In this document: positions 35,938 to 44,316 of the stretch, piece by piece
How positions within the stretch are numbered: the first letter of the stretch is position 1
Layout of the letters: each line of letters opens with the position of its first letter
NCBI GenBank assembly: GCA_945897565.1
Contig: CAMDFN010000008.1
Location: forward strand, 1 to 64,000
Source: Chryseobacterium gleum
GTDB lineage: Bacteria; Bacteroidota; Bacteroidia; Flavobacteriales_D; Crocinitomicaceae
Reading direction: 5' to 3'
DNA length: 64,000 nucleotides
Notes under the pieces: model-generated
The model's input: only the letters and a program-made list of their open reading frames with translations
Told to the model about the DNA's origin: nothing
The model's database searches: none
Program-made: the position numbers and the translations under genes

Positions 35938-36717
35938 TTATTGTTTTTTTTCTAGTAACGCCACGTAGCTTTCTAATTCCTTGAGGTATTTGGAGCTTGC
36001 ATAGCGAAGTGCAAAGTTACGGAATCTTTCCGTTGTTTGGGCGCTTCGATCACTTTTTTTGCTTTCGATGCTGTTGATGGTCATGAAATAAGAATTTTTG
36101 ACCACCATATAATGGACTTCTTCTATAAAAGTAGACCTGCTGTAGTGTTCCATAAAGAGCTCGCCAGCCGCCACCGCTGCTTTGTAATTTTCTGTGCGGT
36201 CATAAAGCTTCACTGTTTCGAATTCTTTACGCTCCAATTTAAAGCGGAGCTGATCGATGATGAGATTGCAAGAATCTACCAAATATGAGCTCGGAAAGCG
36301 ATCCACAAATTGCTGTACATTGCTGATGGCCAGTTCGGTTTCTGTTTGGTCAAGGGTGTATTCAGGTGAGTTTTTGACCGAACACATGGCGATCATGAAT
36401 AAGATTTCTTCGGATTTATCGCTGTAAGGAAAGCGTTGCATATAAGAGCTATAGTAATACTGCGCCATATAGAAATCTTCAATTTCATAATAGGCCTGGG
36501 CCATGCGGTAGTAAGAGAGCTCCCCCTCCCCTGATTTGGGTGCATGCTGATAAATTTGCTCGTACAAAACAATCGCTTTATCGAATTCTTTTTGATCGTA
36601 GAGCGCATTGGCACTCACAAATTTTTGACTGTAGTCTGAGCCCTTCACAATTTTTGAGTAGTCCGAACAGGCACTCAGTAAAACAACAAGGACGGTAAAA
36701 AAAAGTATGTTTTTCAT
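35938..36717 (-). CDS. bamD: Outer membrane assembly lipoprotein BamD
   Basis: 259 residues. Lipoprotein signal with Cys17 (VVLLSAC). Tetratricopeptide-like helices follow: ANALYDQKEFDKAIVLYEQI, MAQAYYEIEDFYMAQYYYSS and RFPSSYLVDSCNL. BamD is the essential partner of BamA in beta-barrel assembly and acts on the periplasmic side of the outer membrane. It is 1 bp downstream of the M23 peptidase gene and 10 bp upstream of rpoZ. Confidence 0.93.
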   Translation of the reverse strand: MKNILFFTVLVVLLSACSDYSKIVKGSDYSQKFVSANALYDQKEFDKAIVLYEQIYQHAPKSGEGELSYYRMAQAYYEIEDFYMAQYYYSSYMQRFPYSDKSEEILFMIAMCSVKNSPEYTLDQTETELAISNVQQFVDRFPSSYLVDSCNLIIDQLRFKLERKEFETVKLYDRTENYKAAVAAGELFMEHYSRSTFIEEVHYMVVKNSYFMTINSIESKKSDRSAQTTERFRNFALRYASSKYLKELESYVALLEKKQ

Positions 36718-36718
36718 G

Positions 36719-37669
36719 TTATTTCACTCTTAAACTGCGGCCTAATTGGAGCACAGTTGTTGGTTTGATGCCGTTGAGTTGGCAAATTTTAGTGACGGTT
36801 GTGTTGTTGCGTGCAGCGATTTCGGTAAGGGTATCGCCGGGGCGGACCTTGTAGTATCGTACTTGTGGGGTACGCACCACCACTGGCGCTTGAACAACTT
36901 CTGTTGGGTGGTCTTCGTAATAATCTGATGGTTTGGCACCAGGTCTGAACAAGCCTTTATGCACAAATAAATTTTCATTTTTAAGCCCTCGCGCTGAGAA
37001 ATCGATGACTTCTTCAGGGTTCATGGGTGCATCGTAAAACCGTATCTCAAAATGGAGATGTGAGCCATAAGAGTGTCCGGTATTGCCCCCAAGGCCAATG
37101 GGTTCGCCGGCTACGATATCTTGATCGGGATAAACCAAGAATTTACTTAAATGCGCATAGATTGTTTCAAGGCCATTTGGATGGCGTATGATCACTAAAT
37201 TTCCGAAGCCACCATCATTGTATTTGGCGTAGCGGACTTTTCCTGACCAAGTTGCGTATACGGTGTCTCCTGTTTCCAAATCGATGTCTATGCCGTTGTG
37301 GTTTCTTCCATTACGAGGGCCGTAACGAGAAGTAACAATACCGGGTGCAGGCATGTGGAAATTTTGGTCGTATTCGTCGTTGACACAAAGCCAGAGGGTA
37401 TCTTTGAGCTTGGACATGTCGTTGCGGCTCGTGAAGCAAACGTCGTTGCTCCAGGGATGACGAAAACTGGGGTCTTGCGCAAGCATTACGGCGTTGATGC
37501 GTGGATTCATGATGCCATCAAATGTACTCACCTGTAAGAAAGACCAAGTTTTATTGCTGTATAAGACAACCTTGCCCAGTTCGGTTTCGACGGTATCTAG
37601 CGCACGCTGCGCAAAGGACAAAAAGCCAAAGAAAAAACAAAAAATATATAAAAGAGTTATCTGACGCAA
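36719..37669 (-). CDS. M23 metallopeptidase with C-terminal LysM domain
   Basis: 316 residues from a TTG start at 37669; the following signal peptide (ends LSFAQ) supports it, since no ATG lies before it. Peptidase domain about 110-215: GRNHNGIDID and HSYGSHLHFEIR hold the zinc ligands of LytM-type endopeptidases. A LysM domain fills the last 45 residues (KVRPGDTLTEIAARNNTTVT). It should cut or bind peptidoglycan in the periplasm. A -7 element TAAATTTG lies at 37686-37693. bamD follows 1 bp after its stop. Confidence 0.92.
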   Translation of the reverse strand: MRQITLLYIFCFFFGFLSFAQRALDTVETELGKVVLYSNKTWSFLQVSTFDGIMNPRINAVMLAQDPSFRHPWSNDVCFTSRNDMSKLKDTLWLCVNDEYDQNFHMPAPGIVTSRYGPRNGRNHNGIDIDLETGDTVYATWSGKVRYAKYNDGGFGNLVIIRHPNGLETIYAHLSKFLVYPDQDIVAGEPIGLGGNTGHSYGSHLHFEIRFYDAPMNPEEVIDFSARGLKNENLFVHKGLFRPGAKPSDYYEDHPTEVVQAPVVVRTPQVRYYKVRPGDTLTEIAARNNTTVTKICQLNGIKPTTVLQLGRSLRVK

Positions 37670-37685
37670 AACAAAAATTTCAGTA

Positions 37686-37693
37686 CAAATTTA
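37686..37693 (-). promoter_or_regulatory. Putative -7 element of the M23 peptidase-bamD operon
   Basis: TAAATTTG on the minus strand, exact TAnnTTTG, 16 nt before the TTG start codon. Confidence 0.4.
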
Positions 37694-37701
37694 GGCATTT
37701 C

Positions 37702-38574
37702 CTATGATATGGACCGGACACCCACAATGTCTAGCAAAAAGAATACAGGCTCATTGGGTGCAATCACCTGACCGTAGCCTTTGCTTCCATAGGCCTGTTC
37801 TGGCTGTAAAACAATATAATAACGCTCTCCTTGCAGCGCATTTTTAAGGATTTTTCTCAAGCCTGGTACTGTCGTTTTTTGACCAACAACATAGCGCTGT
37901 GGAAATTTGCGCGCCATGATTGCATTTGCCTTATTTGGCGTAGAAGCCACAAATTCAAAAGCGATTTCTTTGACATCTCCAGCTGCTAAGTTGATGGGCT
38001 GGCCTTCGGCGAGTTTCCATGCGCGTATGCCGTCGGCATCAGTGCTCGGCTCGATTTTCGATATAACTTTCACATAAAGCCAATTGGGCGTATTCGGTGC
38101 CAATACATCTTTGATGCCTTTGCTGCCGTAGGCCAACGCTGCAGGAATCTCTACTTTGACAAAATCGCCGACACGCAAATGCGCAAAAGCTAGATCCCAG
38201 CCTTGAGTTTGCATGCTGTAACCTACTACAAAAGGAATAAAAGGTAAGTCAATTCGGTTGTTCCCGTCAATAATACGGCCGTCTGGCGTTCCTAAACGGT
38301 AGTCTATCAAGGCCATCTCGCCCGCTTTAAAACCCGGGCCTGAACCGCGTTCAATCCATTTGAGGACAATGCCGCCGGGTAATTTCTTGCGCATGCTCAC
38401 TTTTCCTTTTTCAAAATTGATCAGGTTTTGCTTGGAGCCAGCTGCACTAGTGTCTAAGTCGGTGAGGTCTTGGGTATTGGCCTTCACAATATTTTTGTTT
38501 GTCGGCTTCGGCTTAGGGGTATCGTTGCAGGCCGAAAAGACCAAAAGCAACGAAAGAAATAACAGACTTCTCAT
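37702..38574 (-). CDS. FKBP-type peptidyl-prolyl isomerase lipoprotein with two FKBP-like segments
   Basis: 290 residues. Lipoprotein signal with Cys16 (LVFSAC) followed by a Lys/Pro/Asn-rich linker. First FKBP domain about 75-175, with GWDLAFAHLRVGDFVKVEIP and AALAYGSKG; a second, shorter FKBP-like segment covers about 215-288 with VPGLRKILKNALQGERYYIV and PEQAYGSKGYGQVIAPNEPV. It would aid protein folding at the periplasmic face of a membrane. It is translationally coupled (ATGA) to the GldI-like FKBP gene upstream. Confidence 0.9.
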   Translation of the reverse strand: MRSLLFLSLLLVFSACNDTPKPKPTNKNIVKANTQDLTDLDTSAAGSKQNLINFEKGKVSMRKKLPGGIVLKWIERGSGPGFKAGEMALIDYRLGTPDGRIIDGNNRIDLPFIPFVVGYSMQTQGWDLAFAHLRVGDFVKVEIPAALAYGSKGIKDVLAPNTPNWLYVKVISKIEPSTDADGIRAWKLAEGQPINLAAGDVKEIAFEFVASTPNKANAIMARKFPQRYVVGQKTTVPGLRKILKNALQGERYYIVLQPEQAYGSKGYGQVIAPNEPVFFLLDIVGVRSIS

Positions 38575-39104
38575 TGGAGCTCAATTAGTTGAATATCGAT
38601 ATATAAAATACTTTGTGGCGGAATTTTACTGCGGTCGCCAAGCAAGCCATGCGCCAAATAACTCGGTAAAATGAGCTTGGCTTTGTCGCCTTTTCGCATG
38701 AACTGAAGGGCTTCGTGTACCCCAGATTCTTTTTCGGAATGCGCAATTGTGATGCGTTCAATTTGGTCTGGTTTAGTTTGATAACATTGGGTGCCATCTA
38801 ATAGGCCGATGGTCATGCGGACAAGCGCTTGCTGGCCATCTTTAGCAAAAGATTGGGTTTGTGCGCCATGTTGATAAATCATGTAGCGCAAACCCGAAGG
38901 CGTTTGTTGCATCTTTAAATGCGTGTAATGGGCTAAAAACGTATTGATCTTTAGGTTTTCACGTACGGAGAGCTCCTGATTGAAATCCACAGAATGCTGC
39001 GAAGACCATTTTTGCCGCTGCTGATCAATGGCTTTTTCTCTTCGGCAAGCCGAAAAAAACAGGATACCTGAAAGCGCAAGTAAAAAGGCAAAATGGTTCG
39101 GCAT
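38571..39104 (-). CDS. GldI-like FKBP peptidyl-prolyl isomerase lipoprotein
   Basis: 177 residues. Lipoprotein signal with Cys20 (ILFFSAC), then a helical stretch and an FKBP domain at about 85-177 (ALVRMTIGLLDGTQCY, GVHEALQFMRKGDKAKLILP, SYLAHGLLGDRSKIPPQSIL). Size and order resemble GldI, the FKBP lipoprotein needed for gliding in Flavobacterium, though without other gld genes in the window this is a likeness only. Its stop overlaps the next FKBP gene; nrnA lies 4 bp upstream. Confidence 0.85.
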   Translation of the reverse strand: MPNHFAFLLALSGILFFSACRREKAIDQQRQKWSSQHSVDFNQELSVRENLKINTFLAHYTHLKMQQTPSGLRYMIYQHGAQTQSFAKDGQQALVRMTIGLLDGTQCYQTKPDQIERITIAHSEKESGVHEALQFMRKGDKAKLILPSYLAHGLLGDRSKIPPQSILYIDIQLIELQ

Positions 39105-39108
39105 GCAA

Positions 39109-40080
39109 CTATATTTGATCTATTAAAGATGTGAGTTTGGCCAGGGCCTCTTTAAGGCTACCGGCATAAAAACCACCGGCTGCATATTGATGCCCGCCGC
39201 CATTGAAATGAGCCTGGGCAAAAGCATTGACAAAACGCGTGCCCTTTGAGCGAAAAGAAAATTTAACGCCCTCTTCGGTTTCCATCAAAAATACTCCTGC
39301 ATCATAGCCCTCTATGGATAAGATGACGTTGACCAGGCCTTCGGTATCCCCTTTTTGATACGAAAAGCGCTTGAGCTCTTCTTTGTTCAGACTCATGATA
39401 CCTAGGTGATGTTCGGGATGCAACTGCAGCTTTTCGGCAATGGCATAACCGCGCAATTGCAAACGCGTTACACTATTGACGTCGTAAACAGCTTCGTGGA
39501 TTTCATGCTGCGCCAAACCTAATGACAACAAATGCGCTGTCATTTGATGTGTGTAGGCCGATACTGAAGGGAAACGAAAAGAACCGGTGTCTGTCATGAG
39601 GCCAAGATACAAACCCTTGGCCATCGCCAAATTGATTTGATCGCGTTGCCCGAGGTCTTCTAAGACATGATAGATCACTTCTGTTGTGGAGCAAGCTGTT
39701 GGGATAGAAATTGGAATTTGCACAAAATCGGCGGGGTTCGGATGGTGATCGAGCATCACTTTGATAAGCGTTTGTTTGTCAAACCATTCTGACATTGCAT
39801 CCCCTACGCGTGACGAAGAATTATAATCTAAGGCAAATAGTAAATCGCCGGAGTAGATTTTATCTGCAGCAAAGACTTCCCAATTGTAACCTTCCAAAAA
39901 CGGGCATAAATAGGCAGCCGGCTGATCTGGAAAAATAATTTGATAATCTTTGCCACACAGCTTTGCATAAGCAGCCCAAGCAACTACACTGCCAACGGCA
40001 TCGCCATCTGGGCCTTTATGTGTGGTAATTAACCAATTGTGGTGGCTTTGTAATGTCGAGAAGAGATGGTTTGGCGTCAT
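39109..40080 (-). CDS. nrnA: DHH/DHHA1 phosphoesterase, NrnA-like (nanoRNase/pAp phosphatase)
   Basis: 323 residues. DHH domain: TTHKGPDGDAVGSVVAWA near 18-35, FALDYNSSSR, the LDHHPNP motif near 121 and LMTDTGSFRFPS; the DHHA1 domain ends with NGGGHQYAAGGF. NrnA degrades very short RNAs and dephosphorylates pAp. The gene abuts the end of the TlpA-like gene without any gap and precedes the GldI-like FKBP by 4 bp. Confidence 0.95.
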   Translation of the reverse strand: MTPNHLFSTLQSHHNWLITTHKGPDGDAVGSVVAWAAYAKLCGKDYQIIFPDQPAAYLCPFLEGYNWEVFAADKIYSGDLLFALDYNSSSRVGDAMSEWFDKQTLIKVMLDHHPNPADFVQIPISIPTACSTTEVIYHVLEDLGQRDQINLAMAKGLYLGLMTDTGSFRFPSVSAYTHQMTAHLLSLGLAQHEIHEAVYDVNSVTRLQLRGYAIAEKLQLHPEHHLGIMSLNKEELKRFSYQKGDTEGLVNVILSIEGYDAGVFLMETEEGVKFSFRSKGTRFVNAFAQAHFNGGGHQYAAGGFYAGSLKEALAKLTSLIDQI

Positions 40081-41631
40081 TTAGTCTTTTTGCATGTGCT
40101 CGTCCTCTTCTGGATCGGGCGGAAATAATTTGGGCGCGTCCGATTTGTTCTGGAGTTTATCGAGCATGTCTTCTAGTTGCGAAACAGAAAGGTTTTTGGC
40201 AATGATTTTTTTGTCCTTGTCCAAAACGAATACTTTGGGCGTGGAATAGATATCATAAGTTTGCTGATAGTTCAGACTCTGTAGCGTGGTTGGCTTGCCT
40301 TTTTCGCCGGGATAGAGCGGTACCAATTTTTCGGGGGTCGCTTTGGCAATTTCATAAATACTATTGGTTACAGCAACGTTTAAAAACGTCAGTTTGGTAT
40401 CGCGCACGTATTTTTTCCAGGCCTCAAAGTCTTTGCCAACACCTTTGCCCACGGCGAATACTTCAATGTTGCGGGCCTTCCATTTTTCGGTGTAAAGCGT
40501 TTGAATTTTTGGCGTTACTTTTTTGCAATGACCACACTCTGGATCCCAGAAATAAAGAATGGTGTATTCTGAGGTGAGACTATAAAAATCTATCCATTTG
40601 GTATCTGAGGTGTCTCGCATGATGAGATTTGGGGGTTTGATGCCCATGACGGTGTTCATTTTGTTGTCGAGGTTTTCGCAGAGGTCTTCGAATTTGTCTT
40701 CGGCCACCCAAAAAGCTGGTGATTTACCACTACCGTCTTTGGTGCAGAAATAACGCTTGAGCATGTAGTAATAGACCTTGTCCATGCCCATGATATCGCT
40801 TTTACCATAGCTAGAAGCAATCCAGCCCACGCTGTATTCGTACATGCGCGATTTCGGATCCAGAGCATCGCAAAATGCAAAAGCATATTTGATAACGGTA
40901 TCCCAGTGCTGGATCATCATTTGCTTGCCGAAATAAAACTCGAGTTTATTGGCAAAAATGGGGTTGTTTACCAACGCATCGGTTTTCAGATCGACGTTGT
41001 CCCAGTAGTGGGCAAAATAGTATTTGTATCGAAAGTTGGAGTCTAGCAAATTGCCTTTGTCGTCTTTTGGTGGTTCTGGAACTACAACTTCTGTAGACAT
41101 CAGTACAATTTTGGAAACGAGTTTACCTGGGTTGTTTGCCACCAATGCGGCCTGATACACCTCCACTTCTTTATTGAGTGCATCGATTTGCACACCGAGT
41201 GTAGCAAATTCGGCATCTTCGGGTTTGAGTTTAGAACGCTGCTCAGCAAGCTTAGTGATTTCACCTTTTTTACTACTGATGAACTTTACGTATGGAATGA
41301 ACAATTTGTTTTCCTCTGACTTGTTAACGACCATGTTGGCCATGAAGTCTGGGCCTTTTGTGGAGAGTTGAATTTCTTCGTTGTTGTAAACAAATTCAAA
41401 ATAGCGCTGCCCGGGTAAAAACAAGCCGACAATGCCTGGTTTCTGCTTGGTGCCATCAAAGACCACCTCGCCATTTTTCATTTGAGCGGTGTCGGCATAA
41501 AAGAGTTTTGTGCCAAAGTATTTGATCAAGAAAACGGTGGTATCTTTTTGATCTTCAACTTTCAGGCGTATTTTTTGTGCGCTAAGTTGTTGAAGAAATA
41601 AGAACGATAATACGAGCAGTAGATGTTTCAT
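40081..41631 (-). CDS. Exported thioredoxin-like (TlpA/DUF5106-type) protein
   Basis: 516 residues. Signal peptide 1-18 (ends QQLSAQ). N-terminal domain (about 20-120) of the DUF4369 type often found before periplasmic redoxins; a helical DUF5106-like centre; then a thioredoxin fold from about 345 with the active site YFWDPECGHCKKVTP (Cys-Gly-His-Cys). It ends with a short charged tail (PPDPEEDEHMQKD). Likely a periplasmic thiol-disulfide reductase. It heads a run with nrnA and two FKBP lipoproteins, which together suggests envelope protein folding. Confidence 0.88.
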   Translation of the reverse strand: MKHLLLVLSFLFLQQLSAQKIRLKVEDQKDTTVFLIKYFGTKLFYADTAQMKNGEVVFDGTKQKPGIVGLFLPGQRYFEFVYNNEEIQLSTKGPDFMANMVVNKSEENKLFIPYVKFISSKKGEITKLAEQRSKLKPEDAEFATLGVQIDALNKEVEVYQAALVANNPGKLVSKIVLMSTEVVVPEPPKDDKGNLLDSNFRYKYYFAHYWDNVDLKTDALVNNPIFANKLEFYFGKQMMIQHWDTVIKYAFAFCDALDPKSRMYEYSVGWIASSYGKSDIMGMDKVYYYMLKRYFCTKDGSGKSPAFWVAEDKFEDLCENLDNKMNTVMGIKPPNLIMRDTSDTKWIDFYSLTSEYTILYFWDPECGHCKKVTPKIQTLYTEKWKARNIEVFAVGKGVGKDFEAWKKYVRDTKLTFLNVAVTNSIYEIAKATPEKLVPLYPGEKGKPTTLQSLNYQQTYDIYSTPKVFVLDKDKKIIAKNLSVSQLEDMLDKLQNKSDAPKLFPPDPEEDEHMQKD

Positions 41632-41696
41632 ATGTATAACTGTTGAGGTACGAAAATGCTTGATTTTAAGCTTCGCCCATTGTTTTTAACATTTCT

Positions 41697-42599
41697 TTAA
41701 CCAATTTTAACAAGCGCCGCTGCCAACAAATTTGAATCTTCAGTCGGATCTAAAGTATTTAGTTGCTCATAACGGGCCAGCCAGGTGAGTTGCCGCTTTG
41801 CATAATTGCGGGTGTGTTGCTTGATTTTTTCTATGGCCTCTTCCCTAGTCATTTTACCCTCGAAATAGTCGAAAAATTCGCGGTAACCAACCGTTTGCAA
41901 AGCCTGTAAATGCGCTTGCTTCGGAAAAAACTGCCTGGCTTCATCCTCTAGCCCCTCAAGCAACATTTGATCAACCCTTTGATTGATGCGCTCATACAAG
42001 CGCGGACGTGGCCAATTGATGTAAATGCGCGAAACAGGAGAAGGGTCTTTTCTAGGCCCTTTTCGAAGAGCTAAATTGGATGCTCCGGTGAGCTCATTGA
42101 TTTCAAGCGCCCTCATGAGCCGCGTTGGGTTCATCGCATCAATTTGTTGATAAAACGAGGGGTCTTTTTGCTGCAACGCAACTTGCAAGGCCACCAAACC
42201 TTCTGTATCAAAAATAAGTTGCCACTTGGCTTGAATGTCCGGATCGCAAGGCAGGGGATCTAAACCCAAAATCAGTGCATCGGCAAACAAAGCTGAGCCA
42301 CCAACTAAGACAGCAGAGCCCTTGTCTTTGAGCAATTGATCTAAAATTGGCTGTGCCTCTTGCACAAAAGAATTGGCGTTGAGCGGCTCGTGAATAGACC
42401 GACAAGCGATCAAATGTTGCTTGACCTGCCCTAACTCCTCGACACTAGGCCGCGCTACACCAATAGCGAGCTCTTTGTAAAACTGGCGAGAATCAAAGGA
42501 GATGATTTCGGTTTGGTAATGTTGGGCTAAGGCAATCGCTAAGGCAGTTTTACCTGATGCTGTAGCGCCCTGAACGACAATGATTTTTTGACCTGACAT
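41697..42599 (-). CDS. miaA: tRNA dimethylallyltransferase
   Basis: 300 residues. P-loop VVQGATASGKTALAIALAQ at 7-25, the FDSRQFYKELAIGVARP substrate loop, GGSALFADALILGLDPLP, and AKRQLTWLARYEQL near the C-terminus. It adds the isopentenyl group to A37 of tRNAs that read codons starting with U. The ATG directly abuts the stop of the MltF-like gene upstream, so they are cotranscribed. Confidence 0.97.
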   Translation of the reverse strand: MSGQKIIVVQGATASGKTALAIALAQHYQTEIISFDSRQFYKELAIGVARPSVEELGQVKQHLIACRSIHEPLNANSFVQEAQPILDQLLKDKGSAVLVGGSALFADALILGLDPLPCDPDIQAKWQLIFDTEGLVALQVALQQKDPSFYQQIDAMNPTRLMRALEINELTGASNLALRKGPRKDPSPVSRIYINWPRPRLYERINQRVDQMLLEGLEDEARQFFPKQAHLQALQTVGYREFFDYFEGKMTREEAIEKIKQHTRNYAKRQLTWLARYEQLNTLDPTEDSNLLAAALVKIG

Positions 42600-43955
42600 T
42601 TATTTCCAACGCGCATAAATTGCCAGCACTTTAGCCACATAAGAGGTAGCCTGACCTCTGTACGCACCACAGCGCACGAGCTCAGAGCGGTAAAACTGAG
42701 GTTCGTCTAGCTTATTGACCATCAAAGCCACGTTGCCATCCCAGAGGTTTGGGTTGAGACCCGCCGCCCGGGCCAAGCGCTGTGCATCTTCAATATGACT
42801 CATGCCCGCATTGTAAGATGCTAAGGTAAATTGCAAACGCGTTTGCTCGTCAGAGATAGCAGCCCAACGCTTGCTTAAGGATTGCAAATAACGTATACCG
42901 CCCTTGATTTGAACTTCAGGGCTCGACTCCGGAAAAACACCAAAGTGAGGCCCTGTATTTGGCATAAATTGCATCAGGCCATAAGCCCCACCAAAACCGC
43001 GCGCATTCGGATTGAAGCGAGACTCTTTGAAGGCCACAGCGGCCAGCACTTTCCAATCCCAGTTGTAGGTTTGTGCTGCTTTTTTAAAGAGCGCGTCAAA
43101 AGGAGAAAGTGCGCCCTTGGGCGTGAGGTAAAATTCTGTAGGTGTGGAGACAATGTAGTCGAAATAGCGCTTTTTTAGCTGCGTAAAGGATTCAGAAGCA
43201 ATGTAGGTCTGTAAAAACGCATCGAGTTTTTCCTTGAGGATTTTGCTCTTGGGTCTTAACGCAAAGGCAATCCGCTGCTCAAAAGACATGCGGGTGGCAA
43301 TATCTAAATTTGGATGCATGTCTTTGACAACGCGCGCTTGGTTTTCATGAGCCAACGTGTAGTGAATGCGCCCATTGGCCACTTCTTCAATTAAATCCTC
43401 GGCAAGTGGTGAGTTGGATTGGTAGCGGATGTTTAAGGTGGCACCGATCTCTTCTTGCAGGGCCGACAGGCGTTTTTGGTAAGCTGAATTTTTGCGGACA
43501 TAAACCGTTTTGCCGGCCAACTGAGCAGGCTCAGAAATAATAGAGTCGGATTTGCGCTGCACCAATACTTGATAAGTTTGATAATAAGGAATGGAATAGT
43601 TGAATTGCTTTTTTTGACCTAACTCAATTGGAAGATTTGCCGCCACAACATCGCCCTCGCCTTTGCGGAGCATGCGCATGAAATCGCCAAGTTTATTGAC
43701 AACCTTCACCTCCAATTTGAGCTGATGAGCCTTGCAAAAGGTGTCTAGAATTTCGTATTCAAAACCCATGCGCTTGCCCTTGAATTCAAAAAAGGAAAGC
43801 GTGGAGTTTTCAGTAAGTAAAGTAAGTTTGCCGGCGCGCTTTATTTGCGCCCAATCTTTGTGCATTTCGTCTTGTGGAGAACGGAAATTACAGCTCAGCA
43901 GCAAGGCATTGAGGCCGAAGAAGAACAGCATGTAAACAAGTGTGCTTTTGCGCAT
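42600..43955 (-). CDS. MltF-like membrane-bound lytic transglycosylase (lipoprotein)
   Basis: 451 residues from the ATG at 43955. Lipoprotein-type signal with Cys22 (ALLLSC). A solute-binding (SBP3) domain at about 38-265 (LTLLTENSTLSFFEFKG, GEGDVVAANLPI) precedes a lytic transglycosylase SLT domain from about 280: VLAAVAFKESRFNPNA holds the catalytic Glu, then GGAYGLMQFMPNT and LASYNAGMSHI. This is the MltF order. It cleaves peptidoglycan glycan strands. A -7-like TATACTTG (43961-43968), with TTG 22 nt upstream (43991-43993), ends 5 nt before the ATG. Confidence 0.93.
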   Translation of the reverse strand: MRKSTLVYMLFFFGLNALLLSCNFRSPQDEMHKDWAQIKRAGKLTLLTENSTLSFFEFKGKRMGFEYEILDTFCKAHQLKLEVKVVNKLGDFMRMLRKGEGDVVAANLPIELGQKKQFNYSIPYYQTYQVLVQRKSDSIISEPAQLAGKTVYVRKNSAYQKRLSALQEEIGATLNIRYQSNSPLAEDLIEEVANGRIHYTLAHENQARVVKDMHPNLDIATRMSFEQRIAFALRPKSKILKEKLDAFLQTYIASESFTQLKKRYFDYIVSTPTEFYLTPKGALSPFDALFKKAAQTYNWDWKVLAAVAFKESRFNPNARGFGGAYGLMQFMPNTGPHFGVFPESSPEVQIKGGIRYLQSLSKRWAAISDEQTRLQFTLASYNAGMSHIEDAQRLARAAGLNPNLWDGNVALMVNKLDEPQFYRSELVRCGAYRGQATSYVAKVLAIYARWK

Positions 43956-44133
43956 AAGGCCAAGTATACGAAAAGATTTTAGAAAAGTTGCAACTTGCAA
44001 CAAATTGAAATTGAACTCACTACAAGAGTTGAACTCAAACGTGTTTGAAATAAATCATCGAAAGACAGCGTCTTCCCTACTCATTTTTAAAGTCATTTAT
44101 TGAAGCACAAAGTAAAAAACTCAATTTTTTCTT

Positions 44134-44161
44134 TTGATTATTGAATTATTTCATATCTTTG
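44134..44161 (+). promoter_or_regulatory. Promoter of tRNA-Val
   Basis: TTG (44134-44136), 17-nt spacer, TATCTTTG (44154-44161): a full Bacteroidota-type promoter ending 15 nt before the tRNA 5' end. Confidence 0.75.
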
Positions 44162-44176
44162 CACTCGTTAACTCAA

Positions 44177-44251
44177 GGGGGTTTAGCTCAGCTGGTTCAG
44201 AGCATCTGCCTTACAAGCAGAGGGTCGGCGGTTCGAACCCGTCAACCCCCA
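44177..44251 (+). tRNA. tRNA-Val (anticodon TAC)
   Basis: 75 nt with a full cloverleaf: acceptor GGGGGTT/AACCCCC, D stem GCTC/GAGC, anticodon stem TCTGC/GCAGA with loop CTTACAA (anticodon TAC), T stem GGCGG/CCGTC with loop TTCGAAC, discriminator A. CCA is not encoded. Own promoter and terminator. Confidence 0.96.
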
Positions 44252-44255
44252 CTAC

Positions 44256-44287
44256 AAAGCACTATCTTCGGATGGTGCTTTTTTTTT
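44256..44287 (+). terminator. Terminator of tRNA-Val
   Basis: AAAGCACTATC (44256-44266) pairs with GATGGTGCTTT (44271-44281; one G-T pair) around a TTCG tetraloop, followed by Ts to 44287. Confidence 0.88.
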
Positions 44288-44316
44288 GCGCCTTTTTCAA
44301 GTACTTTCGCAATGCT

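Noticed and set aside
44011-44037. TTGAACTCA twice with an 18-nt period upstream of the MltF-like gene
   Set aside because: Only two short copies in AT-rich DNA with no gene-related spacing; not enough to call a regulatory repeat.
44134-44316. N-terminal extension of the RND exporter frame to 44134
   Set aside because: The extension reads through tRNA-Val, its promoter and its terminator; the ATG at 44317 gives a normal first helix.
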